NCBI GenBank assembly: GCA_004794785.1
Contig: SJOL01004326.1
Location: 92,376 to 156,375 of the forward strand
Length of the DNA: 64,000 nt
Reading direction: 5' to 3'
From: Opisthorchis felineus
Taxonomy: Eukaryota > Platyhelminthes > Trematoda > Opisthorchiida > Opisthorchiidae
The stretch's first letter is position 1; each line of letters opens with the position of its first letter. Below are positions 46,645 through 56,485 of the stretch, one piece after another. The position numbers and the translations under genes were made by a program. Under the pieces are notes generated by a model. It ran no database searches. It saw only the letters and a list, made by a program, of their open reading frames with translations, and had not been told where the DNA came from.

Positions 46645-48484
46645 ATGTTCATGTGAGGATGCTCCTACCGTTTGTAAATATGCGTAATTCTGTCAGCTCG
46701 TATATGGACTCCTAGTTGAAAAAAGTCAAATGTTTCGTTTGGATAGGCTGATGGTCACTTCTCCCAGTTATAAGCAGGTGGAAAAGGGGACGTTAATGCT
46801 GCTAACTTACTAAGTGATTCGTAGCTCACTGGTTCTTCCAAGCGATAGACCACTTCAGCCTGCAGACAGGAAAAAGTGCGTTAATGGGCCATATAAGGAA
46901 CAAGAAATAAGTACCTGAATAGCCTAGAAAGCTAAACTAGACTTCTCGTTCATCATTCTGTGCGACTAGAACATACACTCATAGAGCTCAATCTTTCAAG
47001 TTCGACTGAATTCAGATGCTTGTGTTATTCGCTGTGTTCGACCGGACACCATAGAAATGTGCCGCAATGAATCAATGCAGTGAAGCTCACTTGACAGAAA
47101 TCTGTTGTGGTCGACCAGTGGCTGTTAATAAGCAAACGCGTGTTTCGTGATAGCACTGTGTACTTGATCCGAAAAAACGAACATCTGGCTGGAGCCGTTC
47201 GAAACGCACGCAGATACGAAGCTGGTCGCTCCAACACATTATCATTAACATTTCCATAGTCCGATGTGAGATCGGCAGACAAGATCACATGGGCGGGACA
47301 GTTAAGTGACCGTACTGATTCCATGAGAGTGATCGACCAGTGCACCCAAACAAGTAGTCGTGGGCATAGGAAAGAAAGTAATTGCTCACCACGGGTACCA
47401 CAAAGCCATTATACCTGAGTCAAGAGGTTTAAAATAAGACCCTAAGTTAAATGTACATAAAGGACTCCAAAGGTGCCTAGCCTCCAAAAACAGATGCGCT
47501 CACTACGGCAAAGCAGTTTATACTGAACGAAAAAAAAAGTTCTGAATACTGTGTGATGCTAAGGCTGATAATGGACAGCAGTGGCTCTTGTTAATATTAG
47601 CCACTTACAAAAGTTTGTTACATGTTCCATGTCCACCGAAGGTGCGAACTCAAGGTTCAGCGTACGTTCTGGGCCCCTTTAATCGCCCAGTACCCATGTT
47701 TTCCCAAAAAACTTTTATCATATAATTTTCGACTATCATATGGTGACAGGGCATGGTATCCGAACTAAGCAATTATGTTCGGCTCCTACGCCTGGCGACT
47801 TCATGATCCCTGGTCGGTTAGCTGGTCAACAGTTCAGGCGGTCTCCCTGAAACTGTAATGACTGTCTCGCTGACGTGACATCGAAAATGTAGGAAAAGTG
47901 GTGTCTTCAGAATGGGTATTCTCGAGTTACTCAGCCGATGGGAGTAGCATGTAGTGCAGCGTATGCAGTAGGTAGGGGGACGATTGCAACTGCCTGCACA
48001 GAAATTACGCAAAAACTTGAGGTTTCAAATGAAAAACTTGAGGACATGGCGCATAGAATCCTGTTTGTGACACCAACCGTATTTATATTTGTCCGAGTGA
48101 TTAGCCATCTAGGTGCTCATTTATGAAAGAGTTTGATCTCGTCTGTTTCAATGTTTGAAATGTCAGCAGTGTGGAAAAAATTTCGTAGTGCGTGTTGGTT
48201 ATCTGCTTTCGTCGAAAAGGGCCTGTATAGGGTAAGCTACATAAGCAACAACAGCCATTCATCTAGTAAGCAGCCATCTCATCTACACTTTGGCTACTCT
48301 TATCCGATCGGCAAGTTTATTCTTATGTAGACCACTGGAACTCATGCAACCATTGGGAGAAAAATTCAGTCTATCAATCGATAGACTATTTTACAGAGTT
48401 CTCACCTGATACCCTGTCTTGCGGTGGCACCCAACAATTTTAGGGTGTGAACAGCATACTAAACAATGCGATATGGTTGGTCAA
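46645..48484. other. Unassigned stretch, nothing recognised
   Basis: No convincing exon or repeat. The open frame at 47025-47345 (-) resembles no family I know. Confidence 0.4.
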
Positions 48485-48489
48485 CTGAC

Positions 48490-49010
48490 CAAGGTAGCTC
48501 AGTGGATTAGATCGTGGACTAGCATTTGAAAAAACCTGAACTGGATCCTCCTGAACGCCTTCAAATTGACCACTGCTCCCCATCTTAATAGTCTGTGCGC
48601 CCGTAGCCCCAGAAAAGATACTACTTCGACTTTACTCCTTTTTGCACTTCGACGGCGTCTCATTATTCTAGGCGTTCGAAATCTATGGGAGAGCTTTTCA
48701 GTTCCACAGGTGTTAGCGGGTGGTAAGGAATACTCCAAGATCATACCCATGACAAGTTTAAAAAGGAATGGAAGAACAGGCAGCCTCGCTTGATACCGTG
48801 GTATCTGGTGAACTCAGTCGGAAGCCTACCGAAGACTGTTAAACGAAATCCCTGCATATCCCTTGGGATTTCCCGTACACTGATTGTGTCATTTTTTCAT
48901 ACTTGTCATCATGTGACCCTTGAAAGTTCACAGAAAAATGTGAACAGCACCGGACCGAGCCTCACGCAAGCTGTATTTAGTAATCAGGAAGATGATTTGT
49001 CTCCCTTATA
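48490..49010 (-). mobile_element. LINE reverse transcriptase fragment, decayed
   Basis: The minus strand gives RLGPVLFTFF, YHGIKRGCLFFHSFLNLSW and then MILEYSLPPANTCGTEKLS, resembling the GIKQGCLLSPFLFNFVMD block before RT motif C in RTE-type elements. Too decayed to assign a family. A faint tRNA A-box-like start (GGTAGCTCAGTGGATTAG, 48494) at its edge may be a ruined SINE. Confidence 0.5.
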
Positions 49011-49073
49011 AGGACGAAGGACGGCCTGTTACGTCAGGGGCCCGCCTTGAAAAATCAGAAGGAACACACCGCA

Positions 49074-49231
49074 ATGTCAGCTTACGGGCAACAAGTTTTA
49101 TACGCCGATCCTTCCTTCAACGCATGGTATGTTAGTTGGCCGCCTGAGGAATGGGATTCGTTCCAGGGAAGTGGCGGCGTAAATCAGAATTACGTGGGTC
49201 GGGAGGGATTGGTATACATTCGGACGACTCA
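49074..49231 (+). CDS. Candidate first coding exon of an unidentified gene
   Basis: ATG at 49074 (context CGCAATGT) opens MSAYGQQVLYADPSFNAWY and continues for 52 codons plus two bases, with SWPPEEWDSFQGSGG and NQNYVGREG, to a strong donor GTAAGC at 49232. Composition (Tyr, Gln, Trp, Gly) is protein-like and unlike the surrounding decayed repeats. I found no second exon, because 49.8 kb onward is LINE. I do not recognise the family. Confidence 0.38.
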
Positions 49232-49803
49232 GTAAGCGGCCTACTACCTAAATTCAGTATTGAACTTCATTTAGATTAACAGCAATAGAGATGATAAACA
49301 CCTGCAGCTCGCTTCTTTATGACTGTGTGAAGGTCAGGACATAAACAGAGTACGCAAACGAGAATAGTAGAACGATTCGGGTCCACTGACAATTGGCTTG
49401 GAAGTCGAAATACAACGCAGCGGTGTTTGCATGCACAATGCGGCAATATTCGAATTTTGGATCGAACGAACATCACACGTTTCAATCTTAAAACGCCACT
49501 AGCCAAAATGACGAGAGACTGGGTTCTATTAGAGCACCTACTCTGTATAGCTCAACATGCTACACGGAAAAAGCGAAAGGTTGAGCGTTTCACGACTTTC
49601 GCCGACAAAGGATGAACAACTCCACTACGGTAGCATTGAACGATCCAATAGTCCTACCAAAGCGACCGATTAGCACTAGTGGCAAAAATGCAGCGAAATG
49701 TCTAGTAAAGCAAAATCAGCCCAACATATAATAAAAGTAGTCTGGGTAGTCTCGGGAAGTTAGCTAGTGGATTTCATTCATCATCATCATCATCGACAGC
49801 ATG

Positions 49804-49825
49804 ACATCAGTGTTCAACACTGATG
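49804..49825 (-). other. LINE 3' terminal inverted repeat (hairpin)
   Basis: CATCAGTGTT, one base, AACACTGATG: a perfect 10 bp inverted repeat just before the (GAT)n tail. Diverged versions occupy the same place at 52760-52780, 51520-51545 and 58300-58320. Probably the structure the element's RT recognises; this is an inference. Confidence 0.75.
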
Positions 49826-50252
49826 CTTCGCTGCGTACAACCATGACTTATTCGAAAACCTTATTGTGAAGAAAAGAATAAAGGTGGATAGGAAAGGGCC
49901 TTAGTGCTAGCTTACTACAATCATTCCGAAGTGCCTGCACCTCCAGGCACTCAGTCAAGCAATCTGGATAGAAACTGACAACAAGAATGCCACTGACACC
50001 GGTTGGCAGCCATATCTTGCAGCATCTCCACCCAGGCGCAATAGGGACCACTCGGTCCCCATCCTGGAAGGCGAGTAGCACCGGTAACGCCCAAGCGTTT
50101 CGTAATTTCTTTCATGCCCCTCTGCCGGCTCAAGGCTCTGGCGATCTGCTTCTGAATTAGGCACGGAATACAGCACTCATTTCGGCAAACGATGGTTCGG
50201 CGTGCACAATACATGGCCTAACCAACGCAGCTTCTTGTGCTGGACACATTCT

Positions 50253-50825
50253 TCAATGGAAGTAACCGAAAACTCGCTTTCTAATTGCCTCTTTGCGGAT
50301 TCTCCGACACCAACCCACACGAACTGTGGTCCTGAGACAACGAATGTCGAACACCTGAAAACGTTCTAGTTGCGCTGCTCGAACAGGCCAAGTCTCACAG
50401 CTATACAAAACAGTCCGTAGTGTAGCTTGATACACATGTCCCTTGAGATTCAAATTAGCAAATGCGACCCGAGCCTTGCAAATTCGTGCATTGACCTCAT
50501 TCATCGCACTACAATAAGAATTAATACAACTTCCAAGGTACGTGAAACGCTGCACAACTTCGAGTGCCTCTCTCTGGATTGTAAATGGCCTGTTTAGTGA
50601 CTGCATGTCCAGGAGGATGACCTTACACCTTGTGGGTGCAAAGTGTATACCAAAGGACAGGATGGCATTGGTCGGTTCGTCCAAAAACACCTGTGCCTTC
50701 TCCTCTTGGAAGACCACAACGATGTCGTTTGCATATTCCAGATCGACAAGGTTTTCGTCAAAGGCTATTAGAACCCCGGTGTCTTGAAGACCCTCCAGCG
50801 TTCGTCTCATTATCTCATCGGTCAC
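50253..50825 (-). pseudogene. LINE reverse transcriptase C-terminal half
   Basis: 190-codon open frame: DEIMRRTLEGLQDTGVLIA, LVDLEYANDIVVVFQEEKA (motif C, where the first Asp of YADD is Asn), FAPTRCKVILLDMQSL, FTYLGSCINSY, ICKARVAFANLNL, YSCETWPVRAAQLERFQVFD. The altered YADD would abolish polymerase activity. The preceding palm part is in another frame at 50822-51076. Confidence 0.85.
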
Positions 50826-51076
50826 GAAATTAAATAGGAATAGAGAGAGTGGACACCACTTTGTGTATGGAAGTTTTCGGAGAACTCTCCGTATACTCTC
50901 ACACGTCTGGAAGTCTGAGAATACAGAAAACGTATTATGTTCACAAACTTCCGGGGCATTCCTTGATGGGCAAGCGTGTCAAGGAGAGCAGACCGGTCAA
51001 CCGAGTCGAATGCGCCCTGAACATCCAGGAATAATAAAATTGTGGGCCGTTTGAACGTATGGCGTTGTTCTAGCAC
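50822..51076 (-). pseudogene. LINE reverse transcriptase palm fragment (motif A)
   Basis: EQRHTFKRPTILLFLDVQGAFDSVDRSALLDTL carries motif A with its catalytic Asp, followed by GMPRKFVNIIRFLY. A small deletion then breaks the SGVRQGCPLSP block (SGVHSLYSYL). Confidence 0.8.
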
Positions 51077-51110
51077 CTGGCGGAGTGTGAAGATTTGGTC
51101 AACGCAACTC

Positions 51111-51487
51111 CTAACCAGGCCGGAATCCCGCTTGTTGCTCTCGAGTCAGTTTTTCACGGGCCACCATAAGGCTACGAAGCACAAGTGACACCAGCAGTCT
51201 CGACACGACCGGGTAACGACCGTGGTAACTACACTTACTACGAGACCAATTTTTGAAAGTGAGTACTATTACCGACTCTCTCCAGTTGTCTGAGACAGTC
51301 TCCTTTTCCCTAATGCAAGTAAATAGATGAGACAAGCACTGACTGAGGAATTCACCCCCATCTTTGAACAACCCAAGTAGGAGGTCATCCGGACCAGAAG
51401 CTCGGTAGTGCTTGAGAGAACATATGCAGTCATAAACCTCCGAGGCCGTATGGGGCTGCACATTCACCGTCCAGGGTTTTACCTCAA
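51111..51487 (-). pseudogene. LINE reverse transcriptase fingers region
   Basis: EVKPWTVNVQPHTASEVYDC, YRASGPDDLLLGLFKDGGEFL, IREKETVSDNWRESVIVL and REQQAGFRPG. This is the start of RT. Upstream it is interrupted by the 466 bp nested element; the reading frame continues exactly on the other side (ANHLEPT) when that element is removed. Confidence 0.8.
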
Positions 51488-51493
51488 CTGTGG

Positions 51494-51959
51494 TCATCAT
51501 CATCATCAAAGACAGCAACATCACTGTTGACACTGATGCTTCACTGCCGTAGTAAGGCGCCCCGGCTGATGGCACCACGCGACGGCCAATGTGGCATGAG
51601 AGTATTGTTAGCCGTAAATGTCATGGTTGTACGAGGGCTGGGATACTGCCAGGGCGCCCACACCTAGACAGAAGGACGATTAGGGTCAACCAGAGCCTTT
51701 GGCTCAAAAGCCTAATGGCAAGGCAGCGGTGTTGGCCTGGAAATGCAAGTACATTGCCAATTTTACGGAACACGTCGCCACAAATGTTCCAACCCCCAAC
51801 CTGGAGGTCCAGGAGACCGTGTTCGTCCTATCTCTACCCATTGGCCAACCTGGTATGCGAGACTCTGCTAGTGTCGCGCGCACACCCCCAGTATAGCTCA
51901 ATAGGTCGCTGAGCTGCGCAAACCACCAGACCACGGTAAGGTCCAATCTCTCCGTCTCT
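51494..51959 (-). mobile_element. Short internally deleted LINE derivative (leader joined to 3' terminus)
   Basis: 466 bp consisting only of the LINE leader (51959 to about 51545) joined directly to the last 40 or so bases of the LINE 3' end, with hairpin and (GAT)n tail at 51494. CTGTGG duplicates flank it (51488-51493 and 51960-51965). Taking it out restores ANHLEPTVEVKPWT in frame in the host LINE. It has no coding capacity and must have been moved by a LINE-encoded protein. Confidence 0.8.
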
Positions 51960-52195
51960 CTGTGGGCTCCAGATGATTGGCAGCTGGTGGCCACGATACC
52001 TGTTGTTCGAAGTATTCGGCCCACCGGTCGAGGCGTTCCTTACTCAAGACGGTTACTCCATTCCGTCCCTTAGTGGTTTCTCTTATAGGCGGTTTCCGGG
52101 AACCGGTCGTAGGGATAAACTGAAATAATCTTCGGACATTCCCGGCTTTCTTGGCCCCTTCCATTTCCTTTGCTTTCTGTGTCCACCGGACTTCA

Positions 52196-52642
52196 GCGCA
52201 ACTGAGACGTCTTCAGGTGTTCGACAATGGTTGTCTCAGAACCATAGCTCGTGCGGGTTGGTGTCAGCGTATCTGTAACGAGGCAATTAGAAAGCGAGTT
52301 TTCGGTTATGCAACGGGTACTTCCATTGAAGAATGTGTCCAGCACCATAAGCGAAGTTGGTTGGGACATGTGTTGCGCATGCCTAACCATCGTTTGCCGA
52401 AGAGAGTGCTGTTTTCCACGCCCAATTCAGAGTGGTGGAAGCAGAGAGGTGGCCAACCCTTGACCTGGCAGAGGGGTATGAAGGAGATTACGAGACGTTT
52501 GGGTGCTGTTGGTGCTACTCGCCTTCCAGGATGGGGACCGCGTGATCTCCACTGCGCGTGGTTGGAGACGCTTCAAGATATGGCTGCCAACCGGTGTCAG
52601 TGGCGTTCTTGTTGTCAGTTTCTATCCAGATTGCCTGAATGA
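52196..52642 (+). pseudogene. LINE C-terminal domain of the truncated insert
   Basis: About 148 codons open to a stop: LRRLQVFDNGCLRTIARAGW, IRKRVFGYATGTSIEECVQHH, SWLGHVLRMPNHRLPKRVLF and [17 protein letters not shown]. It is the best-preserved C-terminus of this LINE family in the window and useful as a reference, but it has no start of its own. Confidence 0.85.
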
Positions 52643-52805
52643 ATGTCCGGAGGTGTAGGCACCTCGGAATGATTGTAGTAGGCTAGCACTAAGTCCCTTT
52701 CCCTTCCACCTTTATTCTTTTCTTTACAATAAGTTTTTTCAAACAAATCGTGGTTGTACGGCAGCGAAGCGTCGGTGTTGAACACTTGACGTCATGCTGT
52801 CAGTG

Positions 52806-52808
52806 ATG

Positions 52809-52857
<49 letters not shown>
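52806..52857 (+). repeat. (ATA)n tail of the truncated LINE insert
   Basis: About 16 AAT/ATA triplets following GTCAGTGATG. It replaces the (GAT)n tail of sister copies, probably by drift or slippage from GAT to AAT. Confidence 0.92.
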
Positions 52858-53409
52858 CCGGACTTCACTGTCAGCTCGCACGCTCACTTTCACTTGATGT
52901 CTGATAATTCGTCGCGTCAAGTTGTATTCGGGACTGGCTGGGATATTTCTTCGAGATTTAAGCAGTGCCACTGTTCGGTTTGATATCCATTGCATGGGCG
53001 CGCCTGGTAGTGCCATGCCACAGGCAAAATTCCCAGCACTGTGCAAAGAGGTGGCAATCTTGTCTCAGTATGAATTCACATCTGATGGTGGAGCATTTGA
53101 AAAAGACTGGAAGAGGATTCTGGTAAATTCGTTTAACATCCAGATCTGCCAATCTCTCACTTGCCAAGCTATTTTTCCGCACCGCTCGCGGTCCCAGAAA
53201 ACTAAGGAAGAAGGGGCTCCGGACGAGTGCGTGTTTGGAAGTTAGTACTGCATTAAAACAACCTGCGATCAGCACACAGCTGAAGCAATCGCTCGCCATT
53301 GTCCGGAGTCCAATCCCTGTCGACCATTTAAGTGAGTCTCAGGTGCGCTAAGCCTATCTACTTGTGCATTCAGATCTCCGGAAACCACAACGATATCTGA
53401 AATTTTAGC

Positions 53410-53913
53410 TCACCGCAACAGAGCATTCAGGGCGTCATAAAACTTATCATTGATGGTGTCATAGCTACAGTCGATTGGGGGGTAAGAGGACACGGCAAAC
53501 AGACAGCGATCAACTTCCCCTTGTGAGACTCTTTCATAGACGTTTCCAGACGAACCGCGCACATCAACGGATATCCAGTCAAGCAAGGGTCCTTTCGCCC
53601 GGTGACTTAGGACGATACCAACCCCTGCACATCCTGCCGCAGCAGCCTCTGGATCGCCAGAGGTGCGCAACCGGAAGCGATTGGAGAGTGATGGAGCGGT
53701 TAGCTCAACTAATGTGCTTGTATCTTGAATTCTTGTTTCTGAGACACAGTACACATCAATACCAAGCGAGTTCAGTGTGACAGCAAGAGCAGCTTGTTGT
53801 TCTGCTTGCTTCAGAGTGTAGATATTGAAGGCGGCCAGATAGACAGGGAGTCGGGGTTTGAAGATTGATTTCGAGATGCCTGAGGATGTCGGCGCCGGAT
53901 GACGTGCTTGCAA
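53410..53913 (-). pseudogene. LINE endonuclease N-terminal domain
   Basis: 167-codon open frame. VYLAAFNIYTLKQAEQ begins the fold; VYCVSETRIQD holds the metal-binding Glu (SETR); GVGIVLSHRAKG and INDKFYDALNALL follow. The frame breaks at 53410; DIVVVSGDLNAQVDRLSAPE continues after it, and the C-terminal SDH block is lost in a deletion. Confidence 0.85.
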
Positions 53914-54678
53914 AACCGATGCAGGTCGAATGGAGTCATTAGTCCTAAGAAGGGAGTTAATAGTGGGGTGGGGAGAGGGGGAGGAAAGAGTGTGTGAAAG
54001 AGAGAGGAGACGTCAGCACTAGCTTATTTTCGCTTGCCCTCCCTGCTGAATGCAGCCAGTAAGGCTACCCGGCTGATGGCCCCTCGCAACGGTCGATGTG
54101 ACATGCTTTTATTTGTATGTGTGAAATTCATGGTTGTACGTTGGCTGGGATACTGCCAGGGCGCTCACACCTATACAGGAGGACGAATAGGGTCCTCAAC
54201 CAGAGCCTTTGGCTCAAAAGCCTAACGGCAAGGCAGCGGTGTTGGCCTGGAAATGCAAATGCGTTGCCGATTTTACGGAACAAGTCACCACAAATGTTCC
54301 AACCCCCAACCTGGAGGTCCAGGAGACCGTGTTCGTCAGACCTCTACCCATTGGCCAACCTGGTATGCGAGACTCTGCTAGTGTCGCGCGCACACCCCCC
54401 AGTATAGCTCAATCGGTCGCCGAGGTACACACACCGTCACACCACGGTAAGGTCCAGTCTCTTCGTGACGGTGACTTGTTGCCGTTTGCTTGGCTGTTCA
54501 TTCTTGCCTTCCTGCATTAGCTGAGTCTTGATGAAGAAAGTTCCATCCAATGTAGCCCTTATGATCACTGCGGCACCCAAGCCCTACCAATATGTCAAGG
54601 TGTCATTCGTTGGCCATGCAATTTTGTGCCTAAACTGCAGTTTCAGGACGATAATGGCTGTGGGACGAGAAAAAACTC

Positions 54679-54854
54679 ATTCAGCTGTAACACCTTTTTG
54701 GTGCCTAACTGCCACGCCACCTGAAAGAAGCACGAGGGCTGGGATATTGCCAGGTTGCCCAAGCCTAGACAGGGGAAGTCGAGAGGCAGAGGTCGGGTTC
54801 GAACCACGGACCTTCCGGTCAGTAAATTAGCGCTCTAACCACTTAGCCATCTCG
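54679..54854 (-). repeat. tRNA-derived SINE, copy 4
   Basis: Reverse orientation. B box GGTTCGAACCC and an A box TGGCTAAGTGG. Its 54730-54772 part lines up with the LINE leader at 51630-51672 in about 36 of 43 positions. Confidence 0.92.
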
Positions 54855-55267
54855 TGGGACAAGCATTCGTTGATGTGTCGGTGAAAATGTTTTGAATGCG
54901 ATTATGTGGGCACTGGAGTGTGGTTGTACTCATTTGCATGTCTGTCGGAAAAGCATATCGTGTGAGCGACTGGAAATACAAAACGATGCCTTGCAGTTCG
55001 GCAAGACTACAGTGGTTCTTGCAATTTTATCAGCAGTATGAGGGAAAGTGAAACTGTCCAGTTGCTGGGTTCGACGATGGTGCCAGTGTGAGAAACCTCG
55101 CCCTGAACATTCAGCTGAAAGCCCGAGCCGCCTAATAACAGAGGTCCTCCCTGGCAGGGAAGCGTGAGGTGAAATATACAGGAGTATGAATAACGGTTCT
55201 AACGTGCACACTAGTTTGGGTTGAAAACGCTTCCATTTTTCTGTTAAATGTGTTTTCTCAACTGAAC

Positions 55268-55441
55268 TTGAGATAGCTCAGTGGTTAAAGAGCGAAATTG
55301 CCGACTGGCAGACGGTTCGAACCCAACCATTGAATCTTGACTGTTCCTCTCTAGTTTTGGACAACCTGGCAATATCTCAGCCATCATGCTTCCTTCGGGT
55401 GGCATGGCAGTTAGGCACCGAAAGAGTGGTGAAGCTGGACG
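55268..55441 (+). repeat. tRNA-derived SINE, copy 5
   Basis: Head GAGATAGCTCAGTGGTTAAAG; the B box is preserved as GGTTCGAACCC after a small deletion, and the hairpin variant is GCACCGAAAGAGTGG. Older than copies 3 and 4. Confidence 0.88.
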
Positions 55442-56342
55442 GTTTATTATTTAATTAGTTTTGAACTATCTTAAGCGACTTTGTTGTCCACTGGAAATCA
55501 TTATGCAATGGGAGTGTGTAATGGTTTATCTTCAGGTCACCACTCCTATTAAATAAAAGCTCTTGCCTTTCGGCAGCATGATGTGTCATCAGACTGCAGT
55601 CGGTGTGACCTAGCGTGGTTTGATTGCCCATTTCCCCCTATCCAACGATTCCCTGTCGGACTTCCTGATGAAGTCGAACTCAAAGAAATAAATGCCGCAA
55701 CTACCTTGGCTCCTAACGTCGTCACAGTACGAAAGTTTGACCACTACGTCAAAGTGGCAGCTGGTGGCCATACATTTATACAGCTGTGCAGGCCTGGGCT
55801 GACCGACGATAAGCTATGGTGCCACACGAAACACTGACCATTTGGTTCCCCTAATCTGTTCTCCGTCAGTGATTTCCCTGTGACATTTGTGAAGGCGACG
55901 TACATCAAAACAATTAGTAACTGGCAGTAACCGCTCGTTTCTCCATTCACCTTGACTCTTCACTCGATTTTGCCCAGGTTGTGACGGTCTGGCAGTTCAT
56001 CGGCCGTTGTGGTCCCATGCACGTTAGCCGTTCATGGGAATGGTACTGCAGCTAAATAAGCGAACAAAATTGATACAAAATTGCGTTGCACGACACCATT
56101 TTCTTGGTACACCCTAAGCGTGAGTACTAACCGTGTACATGTAGCTTCCATTGTGCAAATACGTTGCATCATCTAATATTCGGCTCTTCCACTTCAGCGT
56201 TATCAGGAGTCCTCCGTTGAGTTGCTGAATTGTGTTACTACGATCTCCCTGTACAAGACCAAGTGCCTCTTCTATTATCTTCGCCAAAAGTTGGCATACT
56301 GAATGCACATGAACCCTTTTGGGTTTTTTCGTTCTTCAGAAG
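55442..56342. other. Region upstream of the TXNDC11-like gene
   Basis: Probably 5' flank/UTR. The open frame at 55583-55837 (+; FPPIQRFPVGLPDEVELKEI) looks somewhat protein-like but has no known family, and no clean junction joins it to the gene. A TTTTTTCGTTCTTCAG tract just before 56340 looks like a splice acceptor, so an upstream untranslated exon is possible. Confidence 0.4.
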
Positions 56343-56485
56343 ATGTCCTCTTCAAGCGAACCTCTGGAATCGTGCTCCACGTCGTTTAAGCCGATTATCT
56401 CCGAAATCATCGGTCATATGGATGCAATAATACTCACATTTTGCTCACTCGGCATTTGCTTATCAAGTTTACCCAACCTTTCATT
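56343..56485 (+). CDS. TXNDC11: TXNDC11-like exon 1 (start and membrane anchor)
   Basis: Residues 1-47 plus two bases. ATG at 56343, hydrophobic AIILTFCSLGICLSSLP. I chose the donor GTTAGT at 56486 because it alone gives phase 2 and joins the next exon in frame; this junction is the least certain in the gene. Confidence 0.72.

Larger units (their letters stand above)
52196..52857 (+). mobile_element. 5'-truncated RTE-like LINE inserted in the older LINE
   Basis: 662 bp in the opposite orientation to its host: C-terminal coding region (TSAQLRRLQVFDNGCLRT onward), 3' UTR, 3' hairpin remnant, then a long (ATA)n tail. The 10 bp CCGGACTTCA is repeated perfectly at 52186-52195 and 52858-52867. That is a classic target-primed insertion. 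Confidence 0.92.
49778..54450 (-). mobile_element. RTE-like LINE, near full length, with two nested insertions
   Basis: Read on the minus strand: leader (54450-53914), endonuclease, linker, RT, C-terminal region, 3' UTR, terminal hairpin (49804-49825) and a (GAT)n tail at 49778. Two related elements have landed in it (51494-51959 and 52196-52857). Removing them and their duplications leaves about 3.5 kb. An internal deletion has taken the end of the endonuclease, and other frameshifts exist, but long frames survive, so it is one of the younger copies here. Family members use an APE-type nuclease and RT to insert by target priming. Confidence 0.88.

Noticed and set aside
51893..51915. tRNA-like AGTATAGCTCAATAGGTCG in the LINE leader as a second tRNA promoter
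   Set aside because: No B box at the right distance, and it lies at the 5' end of the leader in the opposite orientation.
55583..55837. Upstream exon of the TXNDC11-like gene
   Set aside because: No phase-compatible junction to the first exon, and the family's N-terminus is already accounted for by the ATG at 56343.
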